Source of the DNA: Tolypothrix tenuis PCC 7101
GTDB lineage: Bacteria; Cyanobacteriota; Cyanobacteriia; Cyanobacteriales; Nostocaceae
DNA: 64,000 nucleotides
Reading direction: 5' to 3'
Assembly: GCF_002368295.1 (NCBI RefSeq)
Contig: NZ_AP018248.1
Location: 6,437,979 to 6,501,978 of the forward strand
Part shown: in pieces, positions 26,301 through 34,782 of the stretch
Numbering within the stretch: the stretch's first letter is position 1
Layout of the letters: every line of letters begins with the position of its first letter
The notes under the pieces: generated by a model
Told to the model about the DNA's origin: nothing
Database searches by the model: none
The model's input: the letters and a program-made list of their open reading frames with translations, nothing else
Program-made: the position numbers and the translations under genes

Positions 26301-28840
26301 GATTGCTGCTTTGTGGAGCCTTCAGTGATATTAACGCTGGCTGTGAATTTGGTAAATTAGCTTTGGGCATATTATCCAAATTTAATTCCTCAGAACTAAA
26401 AGCGAAGATCTTGACTGTTGTTAATGCACACATAGCCCATTGGCAACAGCATATTAAGGACACATTAGCACCTGCAATCGAAGGTTATTCTACAGGATTA
26501 GAAACAGGTGACCTCGAATATGCTGGTTATTGTGCTTATATTTATCCAGTTCATTCTTTTTGGTTAGGAAAGGAACTAGAAATTTTAGAGAAAGAATTTA
26601 GTATTTATGTTGATTCTTTAAAAAAAATCAAGCAGCAAGTCGCTTTCTATTGGAGTTCAATTTATTATCAAACTGTGTTAAATCTTCAGGGTAAGTCTGA
26701 AAATCTATATAAGCTAATTGGCACAGCATATGATGAAGAAACGATGTTAATTACACATCAAAAAGCCAATGACTTGTATACAATTAATCACCTGTTTGTT
26801 AATAAACTATTTATCAGTTATTTATTTTATGATTATGACCAGGCATTAAAAAATGCTGAAATAGCAGAACAGTCTCTAGGAGGAGTTACTGGGCTAGTTG
26901 TTGTGCCTCTGTTTTATTTTTACGATTCTTTAGTACGATTAGCTTTGTATTCTAGAGTTCCAGTTTCTGAACAACAAGCAATTCTAGAAAAAGTCCAAAC
27001 TAATCAGGAAAAAATAGAAGTTTGGTCTAATCATGCTCCGATGAATTATTTACATAAATTCAGCCTAGTAAATGCAGAAAAATATCGAGTTTTAGAAAGA
27101 AAATATGAAGCTGGAGATTGGTATGATCGAGCTATTTCTCTTGCCAAAACTAACGGTTACACTCAAGAAGAAGCCTTAGCCAACGAACTTGCTGCTAAAT
27201 TTTACCTTGACTGGGAAAAAGAAACAGTCGCCGCAGGATATATGCAACAAGCATACTATTGCTATTCCCGTTGGGGCGCTAAAGTTAAAACCAACGACCT
27301 AGAAAAACGCTATCCTCAACTCCTCAAACCCATCCTGCAACAACGACGAATCAACCTCAATCCCTGGGAAACAATTTCGACTATAGCCTTTCCTCAAACA
27401 TCTTCATCTGCTCATAGTTCCACGGCTAGTACCAGCAATATTTCTGAAATTCTAGATTTTACCAGCGTACTCAAAGCGGCTCAAACTATTTCTAGCAGTA
27501 TCGAATTAGATCAACTCCTCACCAGCCTCTCCAAAATTATCTTAGAAAACTCCGGTGCCAAAAAAGCTGTCTTAATTCTTCCCCAAGAAAATACTTGGCA
27601 AATCCGAGCAATTACCTCTATTAATTCTCAAACCCAAATCCAAACATTGCTCGAACAACAGTTACTAGATACTTATCAAGATGTACCACGAAAAATTATT
27701 AATTACGTTACCAATACTCAGCAAACAATAGTTATAGATAACTGTCAAACAGAGATATCTGGGTTAATTAGCGAATATATACTTACACATCAACCAAAAA
27801 GTATATTATGCACACCAATTATTAACCAAGGAAATTTAGTAGGTATTCTCTATCTAGAAAATCAACTCACAAGCGGGGTATTTACCCAAGAACGCTTGCA
27901 AGTAATTAATCTACTTTCCTCCCAAGCAGCCATCGCTTTAGAAAATGCTCGACTTTATCAAAAAGTTCAACAAGCACTAGAAGATTTACAACAAGTCCAA
28001 TTACAAATTGTCCAAAGTGAAAAAATGTCAGCTTTGGGAAATTTAGTAGCAGGTGTAGCACATGAAATGAACAATCCTCTCGGTTTTATTTCTGCCAGCC
28101 TGAAACAAGCTAAACCCACAATTGCTGATATTAACGAACACCTAAAATTGTATCAAGCAACTCTACCTAATCCAACTGAAGAAATTATTGATCACGCCGC
28201 AGAAATTGACCTAGATTACATCCAAGAAGACTTACCGAAGATAATGGATGCAATGGTTATGGCTTGCGATCGCCTGAAAAATATCAGCACTAGTCTTCGC
28301 ACTTTTTCACGAGCAGATAAAGATTACAAAGTACCTTTTAATATCCATGAAGGTATCGATAGCACCATTTTAATTCTGAAACATCGTCTCAAAGCTAACG
28401 AACAACGTCCAGCTATTGAGGTGGTTACTGATTATGGTAATTTACCACAGGTTGAATGCTTCCCTGGACAATTAAATCAGGTATTTATGAATATTTTAGC
28501 CAATGCCATTGATGCTCTAGAAGAAGCAAATAATGGGCGGAGTTTGGCAGAAATTCAAGCAAATACTAACCAAATTACCATTAAAACTTCATTACAAGGT
28601 AAGCAAGTAAAAATTTCTATTGCTGATAATGCTCTGGGGATGAGTGCAGAAGTAAAACAGCAGATATTCGAGCATTTATTTACTACGAAAGCTGTAGGTA
28701 AAGGCACAGGATTAGGATTGGCGATCGCTCGGCAAATTGTAGTAGATAAACACGCTGGGTTACTGGAATGCAATTCCTCTCTAGGAAAAGGGACTGAGTT
28801 TATCATTCAAATACCTATAACGAGCCTAAATGAGCCGTAA
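23384..28840 (+). CDS. HstK-type hybrid Ser/Thr kinase-AAA-GAF-histidine kinase
   Basis: 1818 residues. In order: Ser/Thr kinase domain (about 12-270; catalytic HKDIKPANILI with Asp137, then LIDFSIAS), AAA/NTPase module (Walker A GFSGIGKT about 333; FLDDLQWAD as Walker B), a long helical repeat region, GAF domain (about 1365-1530), coiled linker, HisKA (GVAHEMNNPLGF, His about 1558) and HATPase (DNALGMS, GKGTGLGLAIA). This PknB-AAA-GAF-HK order is the HstK family of heterocystous cyanobacteria. It has no receiver domain, so a separate response regulator is needed, and none is adjacent. The stop is at 28840; the next DNA is repeat and island relic. Confidence 0.94.
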   Translation: MSMVSTLVSIPGYQVKEIIYDGSKTLVYRAIREQDSLRVVIKLLKNPYPSFSELIQFRNQYTIAKNLDFRGIIQTYSLEPYQNGYILVMEDFGGISLKDYFTQQALHIKSLLEFLAIAVSLCDTLDFLYHHKIIHKDIKPANILINPETKQVKLIDFSIASLLPRETESLKNPQVLEGTIFYLSPEQTGRMNRVIDYRTDFYSLGVTFYELLTGQLPFQSADLMELVHSHIAKMPAVLGNREEIPPVLSDIVMKLMAKNAEDRYQSALGLKHDLEKCLEQITETGEIGDFEIGKRDICDRFLIPEKLYGREKEVEQLLAAFARVSQGDSELMLVAGFSGIGKTVVVNEVHKPIVKQRGYFIKGKFDQFNRNIPFSAFVQAFRDLMGQLLAETDTQIQQWKSKIIQALGNDGQVIIDVIPELERIIGQQPPAIELSGTAAQNRFNLLFQNFLQLFTSKEHPLVIFLDDLQWADLASLKLIQLLISETNQGYLLLIGAYRDNEVSPAHPLIMTLDGISNAGAIVNTLTLQPLSQLHLNQLVVETLKCAENLALPLSQLIYRKTQGNPFFATQFLKSLHEDGLIIFNWQEGCWECDIAQINQQTLTSDVVEFMVFQLQKLPELTQQVLKLAACIGNSFDLNTLAIVCQLSVVETAASLWKALQSDFILPQSAVYKFYQDTEEQTQLTISDQHSLTPLAYRHTAKYKFLHDRIQQAAYSLILEANRQKTHLQIGRLLLQSIPAAKQGEKIFDIVNQLNIGRVFIYERRELNQLAQLNLIAGTKAKAATAYTAAVEYSLIGLELLDENSWEKQYQLTLELHTLVAESAYLSGDFENMQHFTAIILQNAKTLLDKVSIYEIQITACIMQSKQIEGIQIARSILQQLGIEFPEQPTPLDIQQGLQQVIDNLQGKAITELVHLPIMTKPENIAAMKILMRVLPAAFQSDPVMVPLITFAMVQLSIKYGNTPVSAYGYSLYGLLLCGAFSDINAGCEFGKLALGILSKFNSSELKAKILTVVNAHIAHWQQHIKDTLAPAIEGYSTGLETGDLEYAGYCAYIYPVHSFWLGKELEILEKEFSIYVDSLKKIKQQVAFYWSSIYYQTVLNLQGKSENLYKLIGTAYDEETMLITHQKANDLYTINHLFVNKLFISYLFYDYDQALKNAEIAEQSLGGVTGLVVVPLFYFYDSLVRLALYSRVPVSEQQAILEKVQTNQEKIEVWSNHAPMNYLHKFSLVNAEKYRVLERKYEAGDWYDRAISLAKTNGYTQEEALANELAAKFYLDWEKETVAAGYMQQAYYCYSRWGAKVKTNDLEKRYPQLLKPILQQRRINLNPWETISTIAFPQTSSSAHSSTASTSNISEILDFTSVLKAAQTISSSIELDQLLTSLSKIILENSGAKKAVLILPQENTWQIRAITSINSQTQIQTLLEQQLLDTYQDVPRKIINYVTNTQQTIVIDNCQTEISGLISEYILTHQPKSILCTPIINQGNLVGILYLENQLTSGVFTQERLQVINLLSSQAAIALENARLYQKVQQALEDLQQVQLQIVQSEKMSALGNLVAGVAHEMNNPLGFISASLKQAKPTIADINEHLKLYQATLPNPTEEIIDHAAEIDLDYIQEDLPKIMDAMVMACDRLKNISTSLRTFSRADKDYKVPFNIHEGIDSTILILKHRLKANEQRPAIEVVTDYGNLPQVECFPGQLNQVFMNILANAIDALEEANNGRSLAEIQANTNQITIKTSLQGKQVKISIADNALGMSAEVKQQIFEHLFTTKAVGKGTGLGLAIARQIVVDKHAGLLECNSSLGKGTEFIIQIPITSLNEP

Positions 28841-28882
28841 ACTTTTTCGTTGACGCAGGGAAAAGCCTTGAAAATTTTACTT

Positions 28883-28953
28883 AGGGACTTCCAGAAATTA
28901 AATTATTCATTTTTACACAGCGAAGACCATAATTGTATTCTTCCTCCTCTGCT
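28883..28953 (-). repeat. MITE-like dispersed repeat, half copy C
   Basis: Starts AGGGACTTCCAGAAATTAAA and matches the reverse complement of the right half of copy A (shared GAAGACCATAATTGTATTCTTC-type core, 70 bp). It breaks off where the integrase-end relic begins, so it was either cut by that event or inserted incompletely. Confidence 0.6.
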
Positions 28954-28988
28954 ATAGCTCTTTTACACCACTTTTGTATCTAAAGTTC

Positions 28989-29306
28989 AATGATTTGATT
29001 AACTTTGCTCAGAAATTGGGGGTTGAAGATAAAAGAGCGATCGCATTAATACTCTGGCATTTCTCGTTAGTGCGATCGCACACAACTTAATTCTGCTTGA
29101 AATCAAAAATATAATGGCTATAGTAGCGATCGCTAGCGAAAGTACGAATAATTAAATCTCTCTCTTCCTTGGTAAAAGGATTAACGCCCTGTTCCTCGGA
29201 ATACACTATTTACACCACTTTTGTATCTAAAGGTATCCAAAAACGTCCAAAAATGGCATAAAGACTAGAACGATTGTCCTCTATATTTTCAGGAAGTAGA
29301 AACCAA
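28989..29306 (-). pseudogene. Shrunken relic of a second element's integrase end
   Basis: Three blocks match the island's right end in the same order: 28989-29109 to 43700-43929 (without the 108-bp HIP1-flanked unit), 29112-29199 to 44525-44613, inside the integrase gene, and from 29209 onward to 45333 onward. Deletions removed most of the integrase. The integrase piece still reads NPFTKEERDLIIRTFASDRY on the minus strand. This is the remnant of a related tRNA-Phe element, not an intact gene. Confidence 0.8.
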
Positions 29307-29339
29307 AAACCCCTTGAAATCGTTGATTTCAAGGGGTTT
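29307..29339. terminator. Terminator hairpin at left att copy
   Basis: Perfect 15-bp stem AAACCCCTTGAAATC / GATTTCAAGGGGTTT with a 3-nt loop. It is homologous to the hairpin at 45428-45465 that follows the intact tRNA-Phe. Confidence 0.8.
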
Positions 29340-29348
29340 CGAGGAGTA

Positions 29349-29393
29349 TGCCAGGAACCAGACTTGAACTGGTGACACGAGGATTTTCAGTCC
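29349..29393 (-). repeat. Left attachment site: 3' part of tRNA-Phe
   Basis: 45 bases identical to 45471-45515, the 3' half of the tRNA-Phe gene (acceptor 3' strand, T arm, variable loop and the GAA anticodon stem-loop). Beyond it the sequences diverge, so this is the direct repeat left by site-specific integration. Confidence 0.92.
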
Positions 29394-29554
29394 GAGGACT
29401 ATTTAGTATCTGCAAGTGTTTCGAGTAATAAAACATTTATTACACCCAATTTACACCCAATTTATTCCATTGTCGATCTGTACCTTGTCTGGTTCTAAAC
29501 CTCATCTAACTTGAGAACTGTAGTTTTTTACCAAAGTTTTGCGATCGCTTACTA

Positions 29555-29640
29555 CCCTGCGGGAACGCTAAGAGCGCTAAACGAAGCTATGACGTACTCC
29601 TACGGGGAAGCAAGCTACGCCCAGCGTCTTTGTTAGAAGA
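29555..29640. repeat. Dispersed GC-rich repeat
   Basis: CTACCCTGCGGGAACGCTAAG .. CTACGGGGAAGCAAGCTACG is a copy of a common Nostoc intergenic repeat rich in CTGCGGGA and CTACG units. The flanking gene-free DNA (29394-30005) shows only this and a decayed frame. Confidence 0.6.
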
Positions 29641-29737
29641 AGGCTTTACGTTGCCATAACACAACAAAATAATTAAAAACTCTAGGGTTCAACATGGACG
29701 AGGTTTAGAGGGTGAATTCCTAAACTTGCCTTCTTAG

Positions 29738-29878
29738 CTAGATAAATTTATATCGAAATTTTGTCAGGGAGAAGAACGGGGTAATTTAGCTCAACTGCTT
29801 GAAAACTCCACTGACCTAGCTAATAGAGTCTGTCGCTGCCTAAATACTGAACTACTTTACACTTGTTTACAATATTAG
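29738..29878 (+). pseudogene. Possible decayed coding fragment
   Basis: 46 codons with coding-like composition (FCQGEERGNLAQLLENST, then DLANRVCRCLNTELLY) end at TAG 29876, but the frame is closed upstream by TAG at 29735 and lacks a start codon. It may be the C-terminal remnant of a lost island gene. I do not recognise it. Confidence 0.3.
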
Positions 29879-30005
29879 CCAAAAAATCCATTCATCATTG
29901 ACCCCGTATAAGCTGAGTTAGTGTACAAAAAGCTCCAAATTGCAACGTTAATTGCCATTGTGAGCATAATTATTCACCTAGTATAGAGACAATAATTATT
30001 CTTGT

Positions 30006-30302
30006 ATGGGCAATTCCAAACCTCAAGATTATCAGTTTGTTACTAAGCAGGTAATGTCTGAAGTAACTGGTTTATCAAGTAACACTTTGAAGAAATATAG
30101 ACTTCAAGGAAAATTGCAGAGAGATATTCATTGGATCACTCTAAATTCAAGAGTTGTGAGATATAACATAATCCTTGTGTTGGATTGGGTGCAGAACCAC
30201 ATTAGTAATCCTGAAGCCCACTTGAGAGCCATTGAAAATTATTTGGCTGACTTACCTTCTAACCAACCAAAAAGAAGACGCAATCGTTCTCAGGGGAAAT
30301 GA
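30006..30302 (+). CDS. Small helix-turn-helix protein, AlpA/excisionase-like
   Basis: 98 residues. FVTKQVMSEVTGLSSNTLKK followed by YRLQGKLQRDIHWI has the MerR/excisionase winged-helix pattern (helix, turn, recognition helix, then wing with R-G-x-L). The C-terminus is basic (KRRRNRSQGK). Such proteins in integrative elements regulate the integrase or act as directionality factors. It lies before the primase remnant on the same strand. The role as excisionase is inference. Confidence 0.65.
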   Translation: MGNSKPQDYQFVTKQVMSEVTGLSSNTLKKYRLQGKLQRDIHWITLNSRVVRYNIILVLDWVQNHISNPEAHLRAIENYLADLPSNQPKRRRNRSQGK

Positions 30303-30526
30303 TTTAGATCTACAATAATTGTGCTGCTCCGAGGAAAACAGATGATCATTTGATTCGGATAAGCAACTAAGAAATTCTTCTCAAGATCCTCAATAAGGAA
30401 GTAAAAATACTTGCTACTCAAGTAGATATTTACTACCTGTTCTGTTTGCACAAAAAAAGCCATTAGTCAGCAATTATTGCTCTACTTATGACTCTGGTAA
30501 TTATAGATTTTTTCTTTTTCTAAACT

Positions 30527-31536
30527 ATGAGTATACCAAATAATGAAGATTTTAGGAACAACCTTGTTCCTAATTTATCTATGTCCTCTTCATCCGAAGC
30601 AACTTCATCCTATATATGTGCTAGGCATTTAGAAGAGTGGGTGAAGGGGAGTGGAGTTTCGGAACAAATTACCCGCCTCAATGTTAAAACACTCGAAGAT
30701 AATGAGGAAATAGCACAGCATTTAGGCTGGAAAAAATATAAGCACACTGCTGGTTGGTGGTGTAGTGGCATCAATCCCAGGAATGGATTACCGATAGTGT
30801 TACTCTTTCATCTCTGAACAACCATCAATTCCAAGCCGGGAACATTTATGGCAAACGATTAGTATGTATCAACGATGCTGATGACTATCGAGGGAACATA
30901 GAAATACTGAAAAATATCACTGGCGGAGATGAGATTAATATCGAGCATAAATATGAGATGCCTTTCACAGCAACTTATACAGGAATGCTAATGATCACTG
31001 CTAATCACCTTGTCTTTAATGCGAGTGATTCAGGATTAGATCGACGTATGATTATTTTTAAGTTCAACCGTCTAGTTCCAAAAGTTGACCCAGATTTTTC
31101 AGCAAGTCTTTCTGCACAGATCTCTGGTTTTACTAATTATCTACTTAGTATTCCAGAAGAGGAAATTATTCAGACTTTAATTGACAAGGTTGATGAAAGT
31201 GGAATGATAGCTGAGAATGAATTGGAGTTTTTACTACAAACAAATTCTGTTGCTGACTGGTTGAATAATAACTATGTCTACGATCGCAATAATCAAATTC
31301 CTATTGGGAGCAACAAAGACGAAATAAATCAACTCTTTGGAGATTATTGCAGTTATTGCTACAAAACCTTGTCTAAAATGCGTACTAACAAGGAGTTTAG
31401 CCCAGAGATTATCCGTTTAGGAAGGGGAAAACTGGAGAAAGTGAAAACTAGTGGCGGTTTCGTAATTCGTGGGCTTAAACGTGATGATTCGGGAGGAGTA
31501 GTCGAAGCTATCATTCGCGAATCTTATTCCAAATAA
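30527..31536 (+). pseudogene. Primase/SF3-helicase-type protein, internally deleted and frameshifted
   Basis: The N-terminal piece (30527-30817, 96 codons) contains CARHLEEWVKGSGVSEQITR and GWWCSGINPRNGL, typical of the front of large cyanobacterial plasmid/phage primase-helicases. After about 30790 the reading continues in another frame as SSLNNHQFQAGNIYGKRLVC, INDADDYRGN and MLMITANH, the SF3/D5-like helicase C-terminal part, down to the stop at 31536. The Walker A region and all DNA between are missing, so well over 1 kb was deleted. The protein cannot be functional. An ATG at 30958 opens a 192-residue C-terminal frame, but this is only the remnant. Confidence 0.8.
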
Positions 31537-31548
31537 ACTTGTCTTTCT

Positions 31549-31735
31549 CACCCTGCATACCCTTCACTCCCTGCATTCAGTCCTTGAAAAGCTTATTATA
31601 CTAGGACTTAATGAATGCAGGGTCTTTAGGGTGAATGCAGTGAGGACATAACTTAACTGCATCACCCTACAAATTAGTTAAGTCAAGCCTTCCAGCTATC
31701 ATCAATCACTTTAATGCAGGATGTGGAGGGTGAAA
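31549..31735. repeat. Clustered TGCAGGG / GGGTGAATGCAG repeats
   Basis: At least six occurrences of a TGCAGG or TGAATGCAG core in both orientations (for example TCACCCTGCATACCC, CCCTGCATTCAG, TGAATGCAGGG, GGGTGAATGCAG, CTGCATCACCCT, AATGCAGG). They lie directly after the primase remnant. They may be iterons or an origin for the former primase, but this is not proven. Confidence 0.5.
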
Positions 31736-31775
31736 ATGAAAAAGGTTTAGTCCTTCAATTTAGTAAGTTTGTCCA

Positions 31776-33209
31776 TTAGTAATATTGCTTGATATAAGCA
31801 TAAGCCTTTTCAAAAAGTTCTTTATCTTGGTGCAGAGCATATTTAAATAGGGTTTTCCGTAAGGCTTGCTTGACTTCCCGTTCTCCAGCACTTGTTTTCT
31901 GCCAACCAGGGAAGCGTACTAAGCGTACTATTTCGTCAATATCATTAACAATTCGCTCCACCATTTTAGGCGTTTGCTCATTACGGACTTCCAAAAATAG
32001 CTCTGTCAACGCTGCCTTACCCCGGTCTTCATCTTCCTCTGGAGGTGTGTCTTTTTCTGTTTGCACCAGGTCACGAGCTAAGTCAAGCAAATCCTTGAGG
32101 AAGGCTACACTATGAATTTGTCCTTGTTCATGGCGTTCTTTCAAAGCTTCTAGACGCTCTGATAAAGCTCGAAAGCGGGGATTATCAATATGTTGGCGAA
32201 GTCTTCTAGCAACTTTAATCTCAATTTCCTTGGCTTTGTTCCTGGGATCTGCGGAATTTAGCACCACCTCTAATAATTCGGCATCCAGGACGATTTCTTC
32301 GAGGTCATCACGCACTGCTTCTACACGTACGTTTTGGTGTATTAGCTCAATAGTTTTAGCTCCGAGTGCGTGCCAGAGCAGTTTACCCATGCCAGTTGTC
32401 GGTTGAACTGAAATGTAAACCTGGGAAAGCCACTTGTAATCAGTTTCATACTTGACAAGTATGGGATCTGGTGATAATGCTTCCCATAAATTAGCTAGGT
32501 AACTGTAATCGGCAGCGAAGTTATCACGCACATCATTGTTGGGTAAACAATCCTGCGCTGCAATTAGTCCTTCATAACCAGTAAGGGTACGATCTACTCC
32601 TGGGAAATATGCTAAACATTTCTGGACTGCACCAGGAAGTTCATTCTTTAAGGCACTAATTCCAGAAACAACCTGCTGGAAGCCTTGCTCGTCAAAGTCT
32701 AAAGCTTGGGCGACATCATCAAATACGCCGAGATAATCCACTACCAAACCATGTGTTTTTTTATTGCCGTAGGTACGGTTAGTGCGACAGATAGCTTGGA
32801 GTAAGGTATGTGCTTTCAGTGGCTTGTCTAGGTACATCGCCTGGAGGATCGGAGCATCAAATCCTGTGAGTAATTTGGCGGTGACAACCAAAATTTTCAA
32901 TGGATCATTGGGGTCACGGAACCGATCTAAAAGTTTTTCTTCTTGGTCACGACTACGTAGATAAGGTTTTAATCGCTCATCTTTACCTGTAGCGGAAATA
33001 ATTATTTCGCTGGCTTCTGGAGGCAGATGTTGATCCAGTTCTGCTTTATATAAAAGACAGCATTCTTGATCGTAGGTAACGACCATGCCTTTAAAGCCAT
33101 TGGGAGAAACTTTTTGTTGGTAATGTTCAGCGATGTCGGCACAAATTGTGGTAATCCGGTCTGGAACTTTCACCAGCACTGCCATTTTAGAAATACTCAC
33201 TAAAAACAA
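31776..33209 (-). pseudogene. hsdR: Type I restriction subunit HsdR, C-terminal half only
   Basis: 477 residues against roughly 1000 for the family. Present: second helicase lobe (KILVVTAKLLTGFDAP about 105-120, motif VI-like QAICRTNRTYG about 138-148) and the C-terminal helical HsdM-binding region. Missing: the PD-(D/E)xK nuclease and the first motor lobe with Walker A, so no restriction activity is expected. The first residues overlap the end of the antitoxin gene by 10 bases, marking the deletion junction. The reading frame is open and could still make protein. Classified as a broken gene. Confidence 0.85.
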
Positions 33210-34294
33210 AAACTCTCCTTGAACCTATTCATCCAAGAGATAGGAATTATACAATCATGTTGAAGTCGTCCTACAACGATAGCGGGATGAATACCTATAC
33301 GCTCTGCAAAATCAACAACATCAGCTTTAGATTTAAGTTGGGCTAATTCTCCATCGTACTGAGGTGGTATCAAAAATTCTCGCGCCCATTGATCTGCTTC
33401 GCGTTCTGCTTCAGATGCCAAACTTTCCCCACTATCCCATTCATCCAGAAAAATATTTTCTTTATCATGAAGTAGGATATGTGCTGCTTCATGGAAAAAA
33501 TTAAACCAGAAGCGGTCATTGGTCTTACCATAAAGTGAAAGTTGAATCAATGCTTTGTGGGGATTTAGCCACCGCGCTACACCACTGACGTGCGCTCTCT
33601 TAATTGCTGGTACTAAAACCAGCACAACCCCTGCTTCTCGGCACAACTGTTGCATCTTTGGTTCAAATTCCTCTGGTGGTAACACCGTCAAAGTGCGAAT
33701 TTCCTGCACTGCTTTTTCAAACTTTGGTTTACTGTATTTGGGACAGTCTAGTTTTTCTGCTTCTATTTCACCCAAACGTAACCAAGCAGAAATAGCAGCA
33801 ACATCACTTTGTTCGTCGCGAGTGCGACGAAAGTAAACTTCCATACCAGCATAGTAACTTCGCCACTCGTCCGGCGAAGCCACACCGAAAAAATGTAATA
33901 ACTTTTTTACCAAGCTAGGTTTATTCTTGGCAATTAAATGGCACTTAGGAATAACACCTTGGTTCATCAATTCTTTGACTGGTAATTGATCTAACCAAGA
34001 TGTCCACCCCTTTAAGCGGTTTTCTTCCTCTTTCCTTGCTAAAGCGGCACGATATTGGGCTTCACGATTGAGCCAGAATGCTGCTGTACTTCCCAGAACC
34101 CGTTCTAACTTCATGGCAGTTTCTTCATTGATGGGTGCTTTGCCATTAATTAACTGACTGATATGTTTCGTGGTGTAGCCTAAACGCTCTGCTAACTGTA
34201 CTTGTGTCCAATCACGCTCTTCTAAGAAATCAGCGATAGTATCACCAGGGGGAGAAACCCAATCTGGTGTAAAGGGACGGGTTGTCTTAATCAT
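33200..34294 (-). CDS. HigA-like antitoxin with HTH and ImmA/IrrE peptidase domain
   Basis: 364 residues from the ATG at 34294 (MIKTTRPFTPDWVSPPGDT). An XRE/HigA helix-turn-helix lies at about 25-60 (WTQVQLAERLGYTTKHISQL), and a C-terminal COG2856 metallopeptidase domain has HEAAH (268-272) and a downstream EREADQWAREF. It overlaps the toxin gene by 8 bases. HTH-ImmA fusions act as antitoxins or repressors; this one probably binds the repeated operators upstream of the toxin gene and neutralises the toxin. It sits between hsdM and the hsdR remnant, a place where TA pairs are known in type I loci. Confidence 0.85.
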   Translation of the reverse strand: MIKTTRPFTPDWVSPPGDTIADFLEERDWTQVQLAERLGYTTKHISQLINGKAPINEETAMKLERVLGSTAAFWLNREAQYRAALARKEEENRLKGWTSWLDQLPVKELMNQGVIPKCHLIAKNKPSLVKKLLHFFGVASPDEWRSYYAGMEVYFRRTRDEQSDVAAISAWLRLGEIEAEKLDCPKYSKPKFEKAVQEIRTLTVLPPEEFEPKMQQLCREAGVVLVLVPAIKRAHVSGVARWLNPHKALIQLSLYGKTNDRFWFNFFHEAAHILLHDKENIFLDEWDSGESLASEAEREADQWAREFLIPPQYDGELAQLKSKADVVDFAERIGIHPAIVVGRLQHDCIIPISWMNRFKESFCF

Positions 34295-34616
34295 GGTAAT
34301 CTCCGATGAAAACAATACAAACAGCAGTGACTTTTGACCAATCAATGCTTCCATCCTCATTCAAGGGGATGGGTTCGTTATCTGGCTTGAATACAAGTCG
34401 TGTACCACCTTCTAGGTCTACTGCAAATTCACCTGCTCTATCTCCCGTTAAAGGATGGGGACGACCCATAACTAATTCCGTGACACAACTAACAGCAGCA
34501 AGATCCGCCAATCGGGTTCTCAATTTCTTGGCACAGTTTGCACCCAATTTTCTTTGCGCTAGGTCTTGTTGCTCGCATAGTTTTTGTAGTTTGCGATCGC
34601 CGAAAGTGATTTCCAT
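34287..34616 (-). CDS. HigB/RelE-type plasmid maintenance killer
   Basis: 109 residues, the usual size. MEITFGDRKLQKLCEQQDLA, the LRTRLADLAAVSCVTEL core and VDLEGGTRLVFKPDN match the HigB/YgiR 'plasmid maintenance system killer' family of ribosome-dependent mRNA interferases. The stop overlaps the antitoxin start, so the two are translationally coupled in toxin-first order, as in higBA. It has no clear Shine-Dalgarno; repression by the antitoxin at the upstream triple operator is likely. Confidence 0.85.
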   Translation of the reverse strand: MEITFGDRKLQKLCEQQDLAQRKLGANCAKKLRTRLADLAAVSCVTELVMGRPHPLTGDRAGEFAVDLEGGTRLVFKPDNEPIPLNEDGSIDWSKVTAVCIVFIGDYHD

Positions 34617-34636
34617 TCGTTACTTGACTAATACAA

Positions 34637-34773
34637 GTTTACCACTTTGGTAAACAAATTTGTTATGTCCAGAGAACATATCATATCAATAATGCTTTAC
34701 CATTTTGGTAAATAAATTTTTTATACTATTGTTGCCAACTAGGTTTTAGCTAATTCTTTACCATTCCAGTAAA
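34637..34773 (-). promoter_or_regulatory. Three palindromic operators upstream of the toxin-antitoxin pair
   Basis: TTTACCA-N3-TGGTAAA type palindromes at 34637-34655 (GTTTACCACTTTGGTAAAC), 34696-34712 and a weaker one at 34757-34773 (TTTACCATTCCAGTAAA). They are spaced 59 and 61 bp and each is followed by AAATAAATT-like sequence. They fill the gap between hsdM and the toxin gene and are the probable binding sites of the HigA-like antitoxin. Confidence 0.7.
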
Positions 34774-34782
34774 TAAATTAGT

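Noticed and set aside
29349..29393. Second tRNA-Phe gene
   Set aside because: Only the 3' 45 bases are present; the D arm and 5' acceptor strand are missing, so it is an attachment-site copy.
30958..31536. Independent 192-residue gene
   Set aside because: Homology continues upstream of its ATG in the same frame, so it is the C-terminal remnant of the deleted primase rather than a separate gene.
31776..33209. Functional HsdR restriction enzyme
   Set aside because: The nuclease and first motor lobe are absent; only the second helicase lobe and C-terminal region remain.
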